Position numbers and translations under genes: made by a program
Notes under the pieces: model-generated
What the model was told of the DNA's origin: nothing
The model's database searches: none
Seen by the model: only the letters and a program-made list of their open reading frames with translations
Source: Marinobacterium aestuarii
GTDB taxonomy: Bacteria > Pseudomonadota > Gammaproteobacteria > Pseudomonadales > Balneatricaceae
Assembly: GCF_001651805.1 (NCBI RefSeq)
Contig: NZ_CP015839.1
Span: 434,001-498,000 of the forward strand
Direction: 5' to 3'
Length of the DNA stretch: 64,000 nucleotides
Shown here: positions 34,691-44,426 of the stretch, piece after piece
How the letters are laid out: every line of letters starts with the position of its first letter
Position numbering within the stretch: position 1 is the stretch's first letter

Positions 34691-35395
34691 TTATTCGGCC
34701 AGACTCCCCAGCTCCAGCAGGGTGGCGTTGCCGCCAACTGCGGTGGTGTTGGTGCTGCAGACCTGCTCGGTAATAAAACGGTACAGATACTGTTCGCTGC
34801 CAATCAGTGACAATCCGGCAGCATCGGTTTCGGCAACCAGCTGCACCAGCACGCCGTCACGGCTGCAAAGCTGACGGTTCAGTTCCCGTGCGGTGTCGTC
34901 ATCGCACACGCAGGCAATGCCGGCCAGCGACGGACACAGGCTCAGTTGCAGTACCGACTCGGCACCTTCGAGCAGTTGTGCCACGGCGGCCGGGCAGCTG
35001 CCTGCACTCAGCTGGCGCAGCAGGTCGCGGCAAAAGCCGTTCTGGCTGGCATCGGGCGCCAGCAGTACGACGTTGCCGCTGATCAGGGCTGCCACCAGCT
35101 GACCGACCATGGCCGTCTCGCTGCTGCGCTGATCGCCGGCAATGATATAGAGGCCGCGTCCGCTGGTGGAGAGTAGATTGGACTCGCCCGTGGGGCCCTG
35201 CATTTCCAGCGGGGCATCGATCAGGCGCAGGGCCTGGTCGATCTGCCACTGGGCCATGGAGGCCTGCTCCTGTGCCAGCTGGGCGACAAAGTGCTGCAGC
35301 AGCTGGGCGCGGCCGGCAACGCCGAGTCCGTTCCAGCCTTCCCAGGCACTGAGCGCGGACTGGGCAGCCTGGACGAGTTGAGTCTGTTTAATCAT
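34691..35395 (-). CDS. Free-standing PutA C-terminal (non-catalytic ALDH-like) domain protein
   Basis: 234 residues from ATG 35395, which has AGGAG 8 nt upstream; a GTG at 35404 overlaps that site and is unlikely. The sequence resembles the extra C-terminal region of long PutA proteins: QGPTGESN, then a Rossmann-like stretch (GRGLYIIAGDQ...LVAALISGNVVLL), RDGVLVQLV, and the closing NTTAVGGNATLLELG, close to the end of E. coli PutA (NTAAAGGNASLMTIG, from memory). It lacks the ALDH catalytic Cys and Glu motifs, so it should not be an enzyme alone. In long PutAs this domain seals the substrate tunnel and supports P5C dehydrogenase activity. Here it is 29 nt after putA in another frame, so it probably acts in trans. 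Often mislabelled as P5C dehydrogenase. Confidence 0.85.
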   Translation of the reverse strand: MIKQTQLVQAAQSALSAWEGWNGLGVAGRAQLLQHFVAQLAQEQASMAQWQIDQALRLIDAPLEMQGPTGESNLLSTSGRGLYIIAGDQRSSETAMVGQLVAALISGNVVLLAPDASQNGFCRDLLRQLSAGSCPAAVAQLLEGAESVLQLSLCPSLAGIACVCDDDTARELNRQLCSRDGVLVQLVAETDAAGLSLIGSEQYLYRFITEQVCSTNTTAVGGNATLLELGSLAE

Positions 35396-35424
35396 GGTGG
35401 TCACTCCTATCGCTATTCGGGGGC

Positions 35425-38400
35425 TCAGAGCGCAATTTCGCGCGTAAAACGCGGCAGGTAGCGTGGACCGCCGGCCTTGGGGCCGGTGCCTGAAAGACCC
35501 TGGCCGCCGAAGGGCTGTACACCCACAACTGCGCCAATCTGGTCGCGATTAATGTAGATGTTGCCGACGCGGGTGCGGCGGGCAATGTGTCGGGTGGTTT
35601 CTTCGTTGCGGCTGTGTACGCCCAGAGTCAGGCCATAGCCGGTGGCGTTGATGGCATCGATCACCTTATCGAGCTCGGATGCCTTGTAGCGCACCACGTG
35701 CAGGATGGGGCCGAACTGCTCGCGTTCAAGTACAGCGATATCGCTGATCAGGAAGGCGGTCGGGGCCACAAAGGTTCCCTGGCTGGCGCTTTGCGGCAGT
35801 GGCGTCTGGCCAATCAGCTGGGCACTGGCCTTGAGTTTCTCGATGTGAGCCAGCAGACCCTGCTGTGCCTTGAGATCGATCACGGGGCCTATGTCGGTGC
35901 TGTGCAGGCTGGGGTCACCCACAACCTGCTGTGACATGGCGCCGCGCAGCATCTCGATGATGCGATCAGCCACATCTTCCTGCACGTACAGCACGCGCAG
36001 AGCGGAGCAGCGCTGTCCGGCGGAGGCGAAGGCGGAATGCACCACATCGCGCACCACCTGTTCGGGCAGGGAAGTGGAGTCGATGATCATGGCATTCTGA
36101 CCACCGGTTTCGGCGATCAGGGGTACGATTTCGGCATCGCGCTGGGCCAGCGAACGGTTGATCAGCTGCGCCGTTTCGGTGGAGCCGGTGAAGGCCACGC
36201 CGGCAATGCGCGGGTCGCGGGTCAGGGGGGCACCAACGCTGGCGCCGTCACCCGGCAGCAGGGCGATGGCATTGGCCGGAATACCGGCCTGCAGGGCCAG
36301 TTCAACGGTACGGCAGGCAATCAGGCTGGTCTGTTCGGCGGGCTTGGCGATAACGCTGTTACCGGCTACCAGGGCGGCGCTGACCTGGCCGAGGAAGATG
36401 GCCAGCGGGAAGTTCCACGGGCTGATGCAGACGAACACACCGCGGCCATCGAGGCGGTACTGACGGTCCTTGCCGGTGAAGGCGGTGCCCAGTAATGGCT
36501 GTCCCAGGCCGCGACGGGCCTGAACGGCGTAGTAGCGGCAAAAATCCACGGCTTCACGGACTTCGTCGATGCTGTCCTGAATGGTCTTGCCCGCTTCCAG
36601 GTGACAGAGTGCGACCAGTTCAGCCAGGTTGTCTTCCAGCAGGTCAGCCAGACGCTCCAGACAGGCGGCACGGGTATTGACCGAGGTGGCATTCCAGCTG
36701 ACAAAACCGTCACTCAGCAGGTCCAGGGCTTCGCTGACGTCCTGGGCGCTGGCCCAGTGCATCTCGCCGACACGGATGTTGTGGTTCTGCGGTGCCAGTA
36801 CCGGGTGTACCTGCTCGGTCTTGCGCTGGCTGCCACCAATGATGGGGCCGCCGTTCCACTGCTGCTGCATAAAGCCATCGACCGCCTGTTTGAAGGGCGC
36901 CCACTGGCTGTCGATTTCGATGTTGGGGCTGAACGAGTTGCGACGTTCGTCACCGTACAGATCCCGCGGCAGCGGAATATGCGGGTTGGCGAGGGAGGCG
37001 CGGTTGGTCAGGGTTTCCACCGGGTGGTGGATAAGGTCGGCAATCGGATGCCGGGCATCGACCAGGCGGTGCACGAAGGAGCTGTTGGCCCCGTTCTCCA
37101 GCAGCCGGCGTACCAGGTACGGCAGCAGGTCCTTGTGGCTGCCCACCGGTGCATAGATACGCACGCTGACGGAATGGTTTTTCAGCACCCGGTTGTACAG
37201 GGCATCACCCATGCCGTGCAGACGCTGGAACTCGAAGTCGTCGTGCTCTGACATGGCCAGGATGGCCGCCACTGTATGGGCATTATGGCTGGCAAACTGG
37301 GGGTAGATCTTGCCGCGCACAGGCGCGCTCAGCAGAAAGCGGGCGCAGGCCAGATAGGCGGTATCTGTGGCTTCCTTGCGGGTATACACCGGGTAGCCGT
37401 CGATGCCGCGCTGCTGACACAGTTTGATTTCCGAGTCCCAGTAGGCGCCCTTCACCAGACGTAGCGGGATGCGGTCGCCCTGTTCGCCAGCCAGACTCGC
37501 CAGCCAGGTCAGTACCGCAAGGGCGCGTTTGGAATAGGCCTGTACCACCAGGCCGAAGTTGCCCCAACCGGCGCAGGCGGGGTCGCGGTAGAGTTTTTCA
37601 AACAGCGTGAGGGACAATTCCAGCCGGTCCGCCTCTTCGGCATCGATGGTAATGCCGACATCGAGTGCGCGCGCCTTGTCGATCAGCTGCAGTACGCGCT
37701 GGTAGAGTTCATCCATGACGCGGGTCTGCTGGCCGACTTCGTAACGCGGGTGCAGCGCCGAAAGCTTGATCGAAATGGTGGGTCTGGCGGTCTTGCCGTC
37801 GCCATAGGTATCGCGGCCCACGGCCTCAACGGCACGGACATAGTCGGCGAAGTACTTGTCGGCATCCCTGTCGGTAAGGGCCGCTTCGCCCAGCATGTCA
37901 AAGGAGTAGGTGTAGCCCAGGTCGCGGGACTTGCGGCCGCGCTTGAGCGCCTCGCCGATATTGCGCCCCAGTACAAACTGGTGACCCATGACCTTCATGG
38001 CCTGGTACATGGCCTTGCGGATGACGGGCTCGGAGAAGCGGTTGACCAGACGGTTGATAACGTTGGCCGGTGTGCCATCGTCCTTTTCGTCCATGGTCAC
38101 GACCTTGCCGGTCAGCAACAGGCCCCAGGTGGAGGCGTTGACGAACAGGGAATCGGAGTTCTTGAGGTGCTTTTTCCAGTCGGCAACGCTGAGCTTGTCG
38201 CGGATCAGGGCATCGGCGGTGTCGGCATCGGGGATGCGCATCAGCGCCTCGGCCAGACACATCAGCAGAATGCCCTCACGGGTATCCAGGCTGTATTCCA
38301 GCAGCAGGGCGTCGATCATGTGAATGGCGGCGTCGTCGGCCCGCACCTGTTCGATCAGGTCGGTCGCGCCCCGGGTAGTACGTTCCAGCTCTGCATCGCT

Positions 38401-38535
38401 GGGCTGGGCCAGCGGCAGCAGTTCCTGCAGCCAACGGGTTTCATCGATCGCATAGAGTGGCGATATTTCCGTCCAGAGTTCGGCGGACGGGCGGGTGATG
38501 AAGTCCGGGTTTAGAACATCAATGGCCTTGAACAT
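35425..38535 (-). CDS. putA: PutA, bifunctional proline dehydrogenase / P5C dehydrogenase (no DNA-binding domain)
   Basis: 1036 residues from ATG 38535 (GAGG upstream). A helical N-terminal region is followed by the FAD-dependent proline dehydrogenase barrel (ISIKLSALHPRYE, RLVKGAYWDSEIK, FASHNAHTVAAI) and the aldehyde dehydrogenase half (ISPWNFPLAIFLGQ, GFTGSTETAQLIN as VAFTGSTETA, ETGGQNAMIID, catalytic Cys in SAGQRCSALR near 843). It oxidises proline to glutamate with channelling of P5C. The ribbon-helix-helix repressor domain of E. coli and Pseudomonas PutA is absent, so it cannot autoregulate. The protein stops soon after the ALDH hairpin (GGPRYLPRF), without the conserved C-terminal motif, which is on the next gene. 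Confidence 0.96.
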   Translation of the reverse strand: MFKAIDVLNPDFITRPSAELWTEISPLYAIDETRWLQELLPLAQPSDAELERTTRGATDLIEQVRADDAAIHMIDALLLEYSLDTREGILLMCLAEALMRIPDADTADALIRDKLSVADWKKHLKNSDSLFVNASTWGLLLTGKVVTMDEKDDGTPANVINRLVNRFSEPVIRKAMYQAMKVMGHQFVLGRNIGEALKRGRKSRDLGYTYSFDMLGEAALTDRDADKYFADYVRAVEAVGRDTYGDGKTARPTISIKLSALHPRYEVGQQTRVMDELYQRVLQLIDKARALDVGITIDAEEADRLELSLTLFEKLYRDPACAGWGNFGLVVQAYSKRALAVLTWLASLAGEQGDRIPLRLVKGAYWDSEIKLCQQRGIDGYPVYTRKEATDTAYLACARFLLSAPVRGKIYPQFASHNAHTVAAILAMSEHDDFEFQRLHGMGDALYNRVLKNHSVSVRIYAPVGSHKDLLPYLVRRLLENGANSSFVHRLVDARHPIADLIHHPVETLTNRASLANPHIPLPRDLYGDERRNSFSPNIEIDSQWAPFKQAVDGFMQQQWNGGPIIGGSQRKTEQVHPVLAPQNHNIRVGEMHWASAQDVSEALDLLSDGFVSWNATSVNTRAACLERLADLLEDNLAELVALCHLEAGKTIQDSIDEVREAVDFCRYYAVQARRGLGQPLLGTAFTGKDRQYRLDGRGVFVCISPWNFPLAIFLGQVSAALVAGNSVIAKPAEQTSLIACRTVELALQAGIPANAIALLPGDGASVGAPLTRDPRIAGVAFTGSTETAQLINRSLAQRDAEIVPLIAETGGQNAMIIDSTSLPEQVVRDVVHSAFASAGQRCSALRVLYVQEDVADRIIEMLRGAMSQQVVGDPSLHSTDIGPVIDLKAQQGLLAHIEKLKASAQLIGQTPLPQSASQGTFVAPTAFLISDIAVLEREQFGPILHVVRYKASELDKVIDAINATGYGLTLGVHSRNEETTRHIARRTRVGNIYINRDQIGAVVGVQPFGGQGLSGTGPKAGGPRYLPRFTREIAL

Positions 38536-38760
38536 GATCGGGTACCTCACTGTCCTGCGTTAAACAAGGACGGGCTGCGGTTTTCGGGAGCCTGTGGATA
38601 AGTCAGCACGGGGGCTGGCTCAGGGGCCTGGGAGTCCTTGGTTTCGTCTCCCTGGCGATAACGAGCCGTGCCGAGTGCATCGGCGACTAACCACACTTTA
38701 GTGACAGTCGAGCCTGAGGTCTTACCGGAAGCTCCGGAAGTTTTGTCGAAAAATCCGGTC

Positions 38761-39531
38761 TCAGGGCGTTTGGAAGGCGGTTTGCTGACGGTAACGCGCA
38801 GGTGTTTCGCCAAAATGGCGCCGAAAGGCATGGGTGAAGGCACTCTGATTGGCAAAGCCGCATTGCTCGGTTGCATGGGATACAGAGTAGCCCTGTTCCA
38901 GCAAAGTGCGGGCCGCCGTCAGGCGTTTTATAAGCAAAAACTGGTGCGGTGTCATGCCGGCCTGGCGCTTGAACAGCTCGTGGAACTGGCTGCTGCTCAG
39001 ACAGGCGACAGCGGCCAGGTGTGCCACGCTGATCTTGCGCTGCAGGTTGAGCTGAATGTATTCATTGATCAGATCCAGGTCCAGCAGGCCGGGTTTGCGG
39101 GCCGGCGCCCGGGTGGCGATATGGTTGCCCAGGGTGCAAATCAGCATATTGCTGCAGGCCCGTGCCAGCATGGGGTCATTGGGATACTGGCGGATTTCCC
39201 GGCTGACCGCATTGGCCAGTACCTGCAGATGGCTGTTCATGTCGAAGTAGGCCGCCTGGTCGAACAGCCGGTTGATGCGCTCGCGTTCTTCGCGCGAGAC
39301 ACTCTGGCTGGTGGCCAGGTTGATGACCAGGATGCTGTTGCTGCCAATGCCGCAGAACGCATGGGCAATGGATGAAGGCACCACGCAGCCCATACTCGGG
39401 CTGACCCGCTGGCCAAGCCCTTCGAGTTCAAATGCAGTTTGGCCCTCCAGCCCGAGGACGAGTTGATGGTAGCCGTGATCGTGGCTGTGGGCGCTGTCGG
39501 GCAGGGTGAGAATATCGGCGGCTTTGACCAT
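38761..39531 (-). CDS. AraC-family transcriptional regulator, probable activator of the put operon
   Basis: 256 residues. N-terminal cupin-like sensor (HSHDHGYHQLVLGLEGQTAFELEG) and a C-terminal AraC double helix-turn-helix (about 155-256: ISVAHLAAVACLSSSQFHELFKRQAGMTPHQF, then AFTHAFRRHFGETPARYRQQ). Same strand as putA, 225 nt upstream. Because PutA here lacks its DNA-binding domain, this regulator is the likely proline-responsive control, comparable to P. aeruginosa PruR. Function inferred from position. Confidence 0.85.
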   Translation of the reverse strand: MVKAADILTLPDSAHSHDHGYHQLVLGLEGQTAFELEGLGQRVSPSMGCVVPSSIAHAFCGIGSNSILVINLATSQSVSREERERINRLFDQAAYFDMNSHLQVLANAVSREIRQYPNDPMLARACSNMLICTLGNHIATRAPARKPGLLDLDLINEYIQLNLQRKISVAHLAAVACLSSSQFHELFKRQAGMTPHQFLLIKRLTAARTLLEQGYSVSHATEQCGFANQSAFTHAFRRHFGETPARYRQQTAFQTP

Positions 39532-39760
39532 GCTGGTGTGTTACGGGTTAGCCTTTGTTATGAGTGACTCGCCGGGGTCTCCGGGCTGGTCAGGAATTAG
39601 TCCAGTATACCGGTGACGCCACTTCAGCAACACCGTTGTGGCGCGGTCCACGCAAGCTTGTTCGGCTCTGCGGGTTGCGATGACAGTTGTATGCGCATTT
39701 TTTGTCGGAAAACGCTAAAATGGCGCGATTATTTTGCCCGCTAACTGATGGCTGATCCCG

Positions 39761-40825
39761 ATGGCTGAATTGAAGAACGACCGTTTTTTGCGAGCGCTGA
39801 TGCGCGAACCGGTAGACGTAACCCCGGTGTGGATGATGCGCCAGGCCGGGCGTTATCTACCTGAATACCGCGCCAGCCGGGCGCACGCCGGTGATTTCAT
39901 GAGCTTGTGCAAGAACCGCGAGCTGGCCTGTGAAGTGACCCTGCAGCCGCTGGAACGTTTCGATCTGGATGCAGCGATTCTGTTCTCCGATATCCTCACC
40001 ATTCCGGACGCCATGGGCCTGGGTCTTTACTTCGAAGCTGGCGAAGGCCCGCGGTTTCGCAAGGTGATCCGCAGCGAAGCCGATGTTGCGGCGCTGCCGG
40101 TGCCGGATGCGGCCTCTGACCTGGACTATGTTATGGCGGCGGTACGCGAGATTCGCGGCGCCCTGGGTGGCCGAGTGCCGCTGATCGGCTTTTCCGGTAG
40201 TCCCTGGACCCTGGCCACCTATATGGTTGAAGGCGGTTCGAGCAAGGATTTCCGTCATATCAAGCAGATGATGTACAGCACACCAGAAGTGCTGCATGCG
40301 CTGCTCGATAAACTGGCGCAGTCGGTGATCAATTACCTGAACGAACAGATTCTCGCCGGCGCCCAGGCCGTACAGATTTTCGATACCTGGGGCGGCGTGC
40401 TCAGCGGCCCCATGTACCGCGAGTTCTCGCTCAACTACATGCAGAAAATCTGCGCCGGCCTGTTGCGCGAGCACGAAGGTCGCCGCGTGCCGGTGATACT
40501 CTTTACCAAGAATGGTGGTCAGTGGCTGGAGTCGATTGCCGATGCCGGTGCTGATGCGCTGGGGCTGGACTGGACCTGTGATATTCAGGATGCGCGCCGC
40601 CGTGTGGGTGACCGCGTCGCCCTGCAGGGCAATATGGACCCCTCAGTGCTTTATGCACCGGCGGCCCGCATCAGGGCCGAGGTCGAGACCATTTTGTCGG
40701 GCTTTGGGCAGGGGAACGGCCATGTGTTCAACCTGGGTCATGGCATTCACCAGTTTGCGGACCCGGAAAAGGCGCGCGTATTTGTGGATGCGGTGCACGA
40801 ACTCAGCGGCCGCTTCCACGCCTGA
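39761..40825 (+). CDS. hemE: Uroporphyrinogen decarboxylase
   Basis: 354 residues, usual length. Signatures [16 protein letters not shown] (about 22-37, substrate carboxylates and catalytic Arg) and [16 protein letters not shown]; catalytic Asp in [13 protein letters not shown]. It removes four carboxyl groups from uroporphyrinogen III in heme synthesis. ATG 39761. Same neighbourhood as in Pseudomonas (gltD-hemE), but here the put locus is inserted between. Confidence 0.98.
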   Translation: MAELKNDRFLRALMREPVDVTPVWMMRQAGRYLPEYRASRAHAGDFMSLCKNRELACEVTLQPLERFDLDAAILFSDILTIPDAMGLGLYFEAGEGPRFRKVIRSEADVAALPVPDAASDLDYVMAAVREIRGALGGRVPLIGFSGSPWTLATYMVEGGSSKDFRHIKQMMYSTPEVLHALLDKLAQSVINYLNEQILAGAQAVQIFDTWGGVLSGPMYREFSLNYMQKICAGLLREHEGRRVPVILFTKNGGQWLESIADAGADALGLDWTCDIQDARRRVGDRVALQGNMDPSVLYAPAARIRAEVETILSGFGQGNGHVFNLGHGIHQFADPEKARVFVDAVHELSGRFHA

Positions 40826-40864
40826 TTCTTAGCTGAATTTATTAGTCCTGTAACGGAGTCGTTC

Positions 40865-41527
40865 ATGAAGCAATTAAAGAAGCTGTTTGAGCAGAACCGT
40901 GCCTGGTCGGAGCGTATTTCCAGGCAGAACCCGGATTTTTTCCCCACCCTGGCCAAGCAGCAGGCGCCGGAGTACCTGTGGATCGGCTGTTCCGACAGTC
41001 GGGTGCCGGCCAACGAAATCATCGGGCTGTTGCCGGGCGATGTCTTTGTACATCGCAACGTGTCCAACCTGGTGATACACACCGACATGAACTGCCTGTC
41101 CGTGCTGCAGTACGCGGTGCGGGTGCTGAAGGTGAAGCATGTGATGGTGGTGGGGCATTACGGTTGTGGCGGCGTCAAGGCGTCGCTGGAACCGTCCCAG
41201 CTGGGCCTGATCGATAACTGGTTGCGCCATGTGCGCGATGTGTACTTCAAGTACCGCGATATTCTCGAGCAGTGGAATGGTGACGAGAAGTTCAAGCTCG
41301 ACCGTCTGTGCGAGCTGAACGTCATCGAGCAGGCGTATAACGTCTGCAACACCACCATGGTGCAGGAGGCCTGGAGCAACGGCCAGGAACTGTGTATTCA
41401 CGCCTGGGTTTATGGTCTGGACAGCGGTGTGCTGCAGGATCTCAATTTCTGTGTCAGCAGTCCCGAAGAAATCGATGCGCTGCAGCAGCAGGCGGTGGAG
41501 GCTATCGCTGCCAAGAAAATCCCCTGA
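40865..41527 (+). CDS. can: Beta-class carbonic anhydrase
   Basis: 220 residues, like E. coli Can. Zinc ligands Cys42 and Asp44 (CSDSRVPA), His98 and Cys101 (HYGCGG), the full set. It interconverts CO2 and bicarbonate for carboxylation reactions. ATG 40865 with CGGAG upstream, 39 nt after hemE, so probably co-transcribed. A strong terminator follows. Confidence 0.96.
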   Translation: MKQLKKLFEQNRAWSERISRQNPDFFPTLAKQQAPEYLWIGCSDSRVPANEIIGLLPGDVFVHRNVSNLVIHTDMNCLSVLQYAVRVLKVKHVMVVGHYGCGGVKASLEPSQLGLIDNWLRHVRDVYFKYRDILEQWNGDEKFKLDRLCELNVIEQAYNVCNTTMVQEAWSNGQELCIHAWVYGLDSGVLQDLNFCVSSPEEIDALQQQAVEAIAAKKIP

Positions 41528-41556
41528 TTCGTCAGCCTTTTCACGGCAATATTCAA

Positions 41557-41590
41557 CAGGAGCGGCCCGCGAGGGCCGCTCCTGTTTTTA
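41557..41590 (+). terminator. Intrinsic terminator between can and metY
   Basis: AGGAGCGGCC / GGCCGCTCCT, about 10-bp stem with a short loop, then TTTTTA on the plus strand. It lies between converging genes and may also act on metY transcripts. Confidence 0.85.
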
Positions 41591-41592
41591 TA

Positions 41593-42864
41593 TCAGGCCT
41601 TGGCCAGCGCCTGTTGCAGGTCGGCCAGCAGGTCATCAATGTGCTCGATGCCGATCGACAGGCGCACGGTTTCCGGTTTCACGCCGGCAGACTTCAGCTC
41701 TTCATCGTTGAGCTGGCGGTGGGTGGTTTCCGCCGGGATTGACGCCAGTGAGCGGCAATCGCCAATATTTACCAGTCGGATGAAAAGATTCAGCGCATCG
41801 TAGAAATGGCGGGTACCCTCGCGGCCGCCGTGCAGGCCAAAACTGAGAATGCCGGATGCCTTGCCGTTCATGTACTTGCGCGCCAGGGCGTGATCCTTGT
41901 GGCTTTCAAGGGCGGCGTAACTCACCCACTGCACCGCCTTGTGGCCCTCCAGGAAGCGGGCGATCTGCAGCGTGTTGTCACAGATGCGCTCCATGCGCAG
42001 CGCCAGGGTTTCAATGCCCTGCAGCAGCAGGAAGGCGTTCATCGGCGACAGGGCTGCGCCCATGTTGCGCAGCGGCACCACGCGGCAACGGCCGATAAAG
42101 GCCGCCGGGCCAAAGGCCTCGGTGTAGACCACGCCGTGGTAGGACGGGTCCGCTTCGTTGAGCAGCGGAAATCTATCCTTGTGATCGGCCCAGGGGAAGT
42201 TGCCGCTGTCGATCACCAGGCCGCCAATGGAGTTGCCGTGACCGCCGATGTATTTGGTGGCGGACTGCACCACTATATCGGCGCCCTGTTCGATGGGGCG
42301 CCACAACAGCGGGCTGGCTACGGTGTTGTCCACGATCAGCGGGATGCCATGGCGGTGCGCCACTTCGGCCAGCTTTTCGATATCGGCGATGCTGCCGGAC
42401 GGGTTGCCGATACTCTCGCAGAACAGGGCGCGGGTGCGATCGTCAATCAGGCGTTCGATGCCGGAAAAATCGTCCTTGTTGACGAAATTGACCTTGATGC
42501 CCTGGCGCGGCAGGGTGTGGGCAAAGAGGTTGTAGGTGCCGCCGTAGAGCTCGCTGGTGGAGATGATGTTGTCGCCGGTTTCCGCCAGGGTCTGGATGCT
42601 GTAGGTAATTGCCGCCATGCCGGATGCGACCGCCAGGGCTGCAACGCCGCCTTCAAGTTCGGCGGCACGCTTTTCCAGCACGTCGTTGGTCGGGTTCATG
42701 ATGCGGGTGTAGATATTGCCGGGCACCTTGAGGTCGAACAGATCGGCGCCATGCTGGGCATTGTCGAACGCGTAGGCGGCGGTCTGGTAAATGGGTACCG
42801 CGACGGCGCGGGTCGTTGGGTCCGGCTCATAGCCGCCGTGTACTGCGATTGTTTCCAGTTTCAT
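41593..42864 (-). CDS. metY: O-acetylhomoserine sulfhydrylase (MetY type)
   Basis: 423 residues, longer than cystathionine gamma-synthase (about 385) and typical of MetY. Cys/Met PLP family: YTRIMNPTNDVLEKR, CESIGNPSG, and the PLP Lys in VQSATKYIGGHGNSIGG. The C-terminal block LVNIGDCRSLASIPAETTHRQL is diagnostic of the OAH/OSH sulfhydrylase group. It makes homocysteine from O-acetylhomoserine and sulfide. Preference for acetyl or succinyl substrate is not certain from sequence. ATG 42864 with AAAGGA upstream. Confidence 0.92.
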   Translation of the reverse strand: MKLETIAVHGGYEPDPTTRAVAVPIYQTAAYAFDNAQHGADLFDLKVPGNIYTRIMNPTNDVLEKRAAELEGGVAALAVASGMAAITYSIQTLAETGDNIISTSELYGGTYNLFAHTLPRQGIKVNFVNKDDFSGIERLIDDRTRALFCESIGNPSGSIADIEKLAEVAHRHGIPLIVDNTVASPLLWRPIEQGADIVVQSATKYIGGHGNSIGGLVIDSGNFPWADHKDRFPLLNEADPSYHGVVYTEAFGPAAFIGRCRVVPLRNMGAALSPMNAFLLLQGIETLALRMERICDNTLQIARFLEGHKAVQWVSYAALESHKDHALARKYMNGKASGILSFGLHGGREGTRHFYDALNLFIRLVNIGDCRSLASIPAETTHRQLNDEELKSAGVKPETVRLSIGIEHIDDLLADLQQALAKA

Positions 42865-42949
42865 CGCTCGTAATCCTTTATTGTTGGCTGCAAACAGAGT
42901 CCGGAGTGTAACGCGTTGCTGCAGTATTGAAACCCCGGGGCTACAGCGT

Positions 42950-42979
42950 TTGGGTGTGACGCCCGGCAGCGGTTAGAAT
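42950..42979 (+). promoter_or_regulatory. Candidate promoter of radA
   Basis: TTGGGT (42950-42955), 18-nt spacer, TAGAAT (42974-42979), about 30 nt before the radA start. Confidence 0.42.
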
Positions 42980-43013
42980 GCCGGCATTGATAGCTGGCTC
43001 AGAGGATTTCGCC

Positions 43014-44387
43014 ATGGCCAAGGCCAAGACTGCCTATGTCTGCAATGACTGCGGAGCGGATTACAACAAGTGGCAGGGGCAATGCGGCGCTTGTAGCAGC
43101 TGGAATACGCTGACCGAGGTGCGCCTGGCGGCGGCGGGCACGGCTGCGCGCTCGCCCCGGTTCGAGGGCTATACCGGCGCCAGCGATGCCGGCGGCAAGG
43201 TGGTCAGCCTGTCGGAGGTGAATCTGGGTGAGATGCCGCGCTTTTCCACCGGCACCAATGAGCTGGACCGGGTATTGGGCGGCGGCCTGGTGCCGGGCTC
43301 GGCCATCCTGATCGGCGGCCATCCGGGGGCCGGCAAGAGTACGTTGCTGCTGCAGGTCATGTGTCATCTGGCGGCTCAGAAGCCTGCGCTCTACGTCACC
43401 GGCGAGGAATCGCTGCAGCAGGTGGCCATGCGTGCCCAGCGCCTCGGGCTGGAGGCCGGGCAGCTGAAAATGCTGTCAGAAACCTCGGTGGAGGCCATCT
43501 GTCAGATCGCGCAGCAGCATCAGCCCAAGCTGATGGTCATCGACTCTATCCAGGTGATGCATATGGCCGATGTGCAGTCGGCGCCGGGCTCGGTGGCGCA
43601 GGTGCGCGAAAGCGCGGCCTACCTGACGCGCTATGCCAAGCAGACCGGCACAGTGCTGCTGCTGGTCGGGCATGTGACCAAAGATGGCAGCCTGGCGGGC
43701 CCCAAGGTGCTGGAGCACATGATCGACTGTTCACTGCAGCTTGAAGGTTCGTCCGACAGTCGTTTTCGTACCCTGCGGTCCCACAAGAACCGTTTTGGGG
43801 CGGTGAATGAGCTGGGTGTCTTTGCGATGCTGGAAAACGGCCTGCGCGAGGTGCGCAATCCCAGCTCGATCTTCCTGAGTCGTTCCGATGAGCCCAGCCC
43901 CGGCAGTGTGGTGATGGTGGTATGGGAAGGCACAAGGCCGTTGCTGGTGGAGATCCAGGCGCTGGTGGATCAGAGCCATATGGCCAACCCGCGGCGGGTG
44001 GCGGTGGGGCTGGAGCACAATCGCCTGGCCATGCTGCTGGCGGTGCTGCACCGCCATGGCGGGCTGCAGACCGGCGATCAGGATGTCTTTGTCAATGTGG
44101 TCGGGGGTGTCAAGGTGCTCGAGACCGGGGCTGACCTGGCGCTGCTGCTGGCGGTGGTGTCGAGCTACCGCGACCGGGCGTTGCCGCCGGGACTGATGAC
44201 CTTCGGCGAAGTCGGACTGTCGGGTGAGATTCGTCCGGTGCCCAATGGTCAGGAGCGTATTCGAGAGGCCGCCAAACACGGCTTCAAGCGGGCGATAGTC
44301 CCCAAGGGCAATGTGCCCAAAACGCCGCCAGCGGGTATGGAGGTTATTGGTGTGACGCGTTTGTCCGAAGCCCTGGATGCACTTTAA
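43014..44387 (+). CDS. radA: RadA, DNA recombination and repair ATPase
   Basis: 457 residues from ATG 43014 (AGAGGA upstream). Zinc finger Cys10, Cys13, Cys24, Cys27 (CNDCG...CGAC), RecA-like ATPase with Walker A GHPGAGKST (about 102-110), the RadA-specific KNRFG motif, and a C-terminal Lon-like domain (GGVKVLETGADLALLLAVVSS, GEVGLSGEIRPV). It drives branch migration and DnaB-like unwinding during recombination. Monocistronic. Confidence 0.96.
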   Translation: MAKAKTAYVCNDCGADYNKWQGQCGACSSWNTLTEVRLAAAGTAARSPRFEGYTGASDAGGKVVSLSEVNLGEMPRFSTGTNELDRVLGGGLVPGSAILIGGHPGAGKSTLLLQVMCHLAAQKPALYVTGEESLQQVAMRAQRLGLEAGQLKMLSETSVEAICQIAQQHQPKLMVIDSIQVMHMADVQSAPGSVAQVRESAAYLTRYAKQTGTVLLLVGHVTKDGSLAGPKVLEHMIDCSLQLEGSSDSRFRTLRSHKNRFGAVNELGVFAMLENGLREVRNPSSIFLSRSDEPSPGSVVMVVWEGTRPLLVEIQALVDQSHMANPRRVAVGLEHNRLAMLLAVLHRHGGLQTGDQDVFVNVVGGVKVLETGADLALLLAVVSSYRDRALPPGLMTFGEVGLSGEIRPVPNGQERIREAAKHGFKRAIVPKGNVPKTPPAGMEVIGVTRLSEALDAL

Positions 44388-44426
44388 GCGCGGGCTGAGT
44401 CGCTATTGAATGTGGCTCAGGCTATA

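Noticed and set aside
35396-35424. Possible frameshift joining putA to the C-terminal domain gene
   Set aside because: The 29-nt gap holds a clean AGGAG at the right distance from ATG, and putA ends just after a natural domain boundary. A true two-gene layout is more likely, though sequencing error cannot be excluded.
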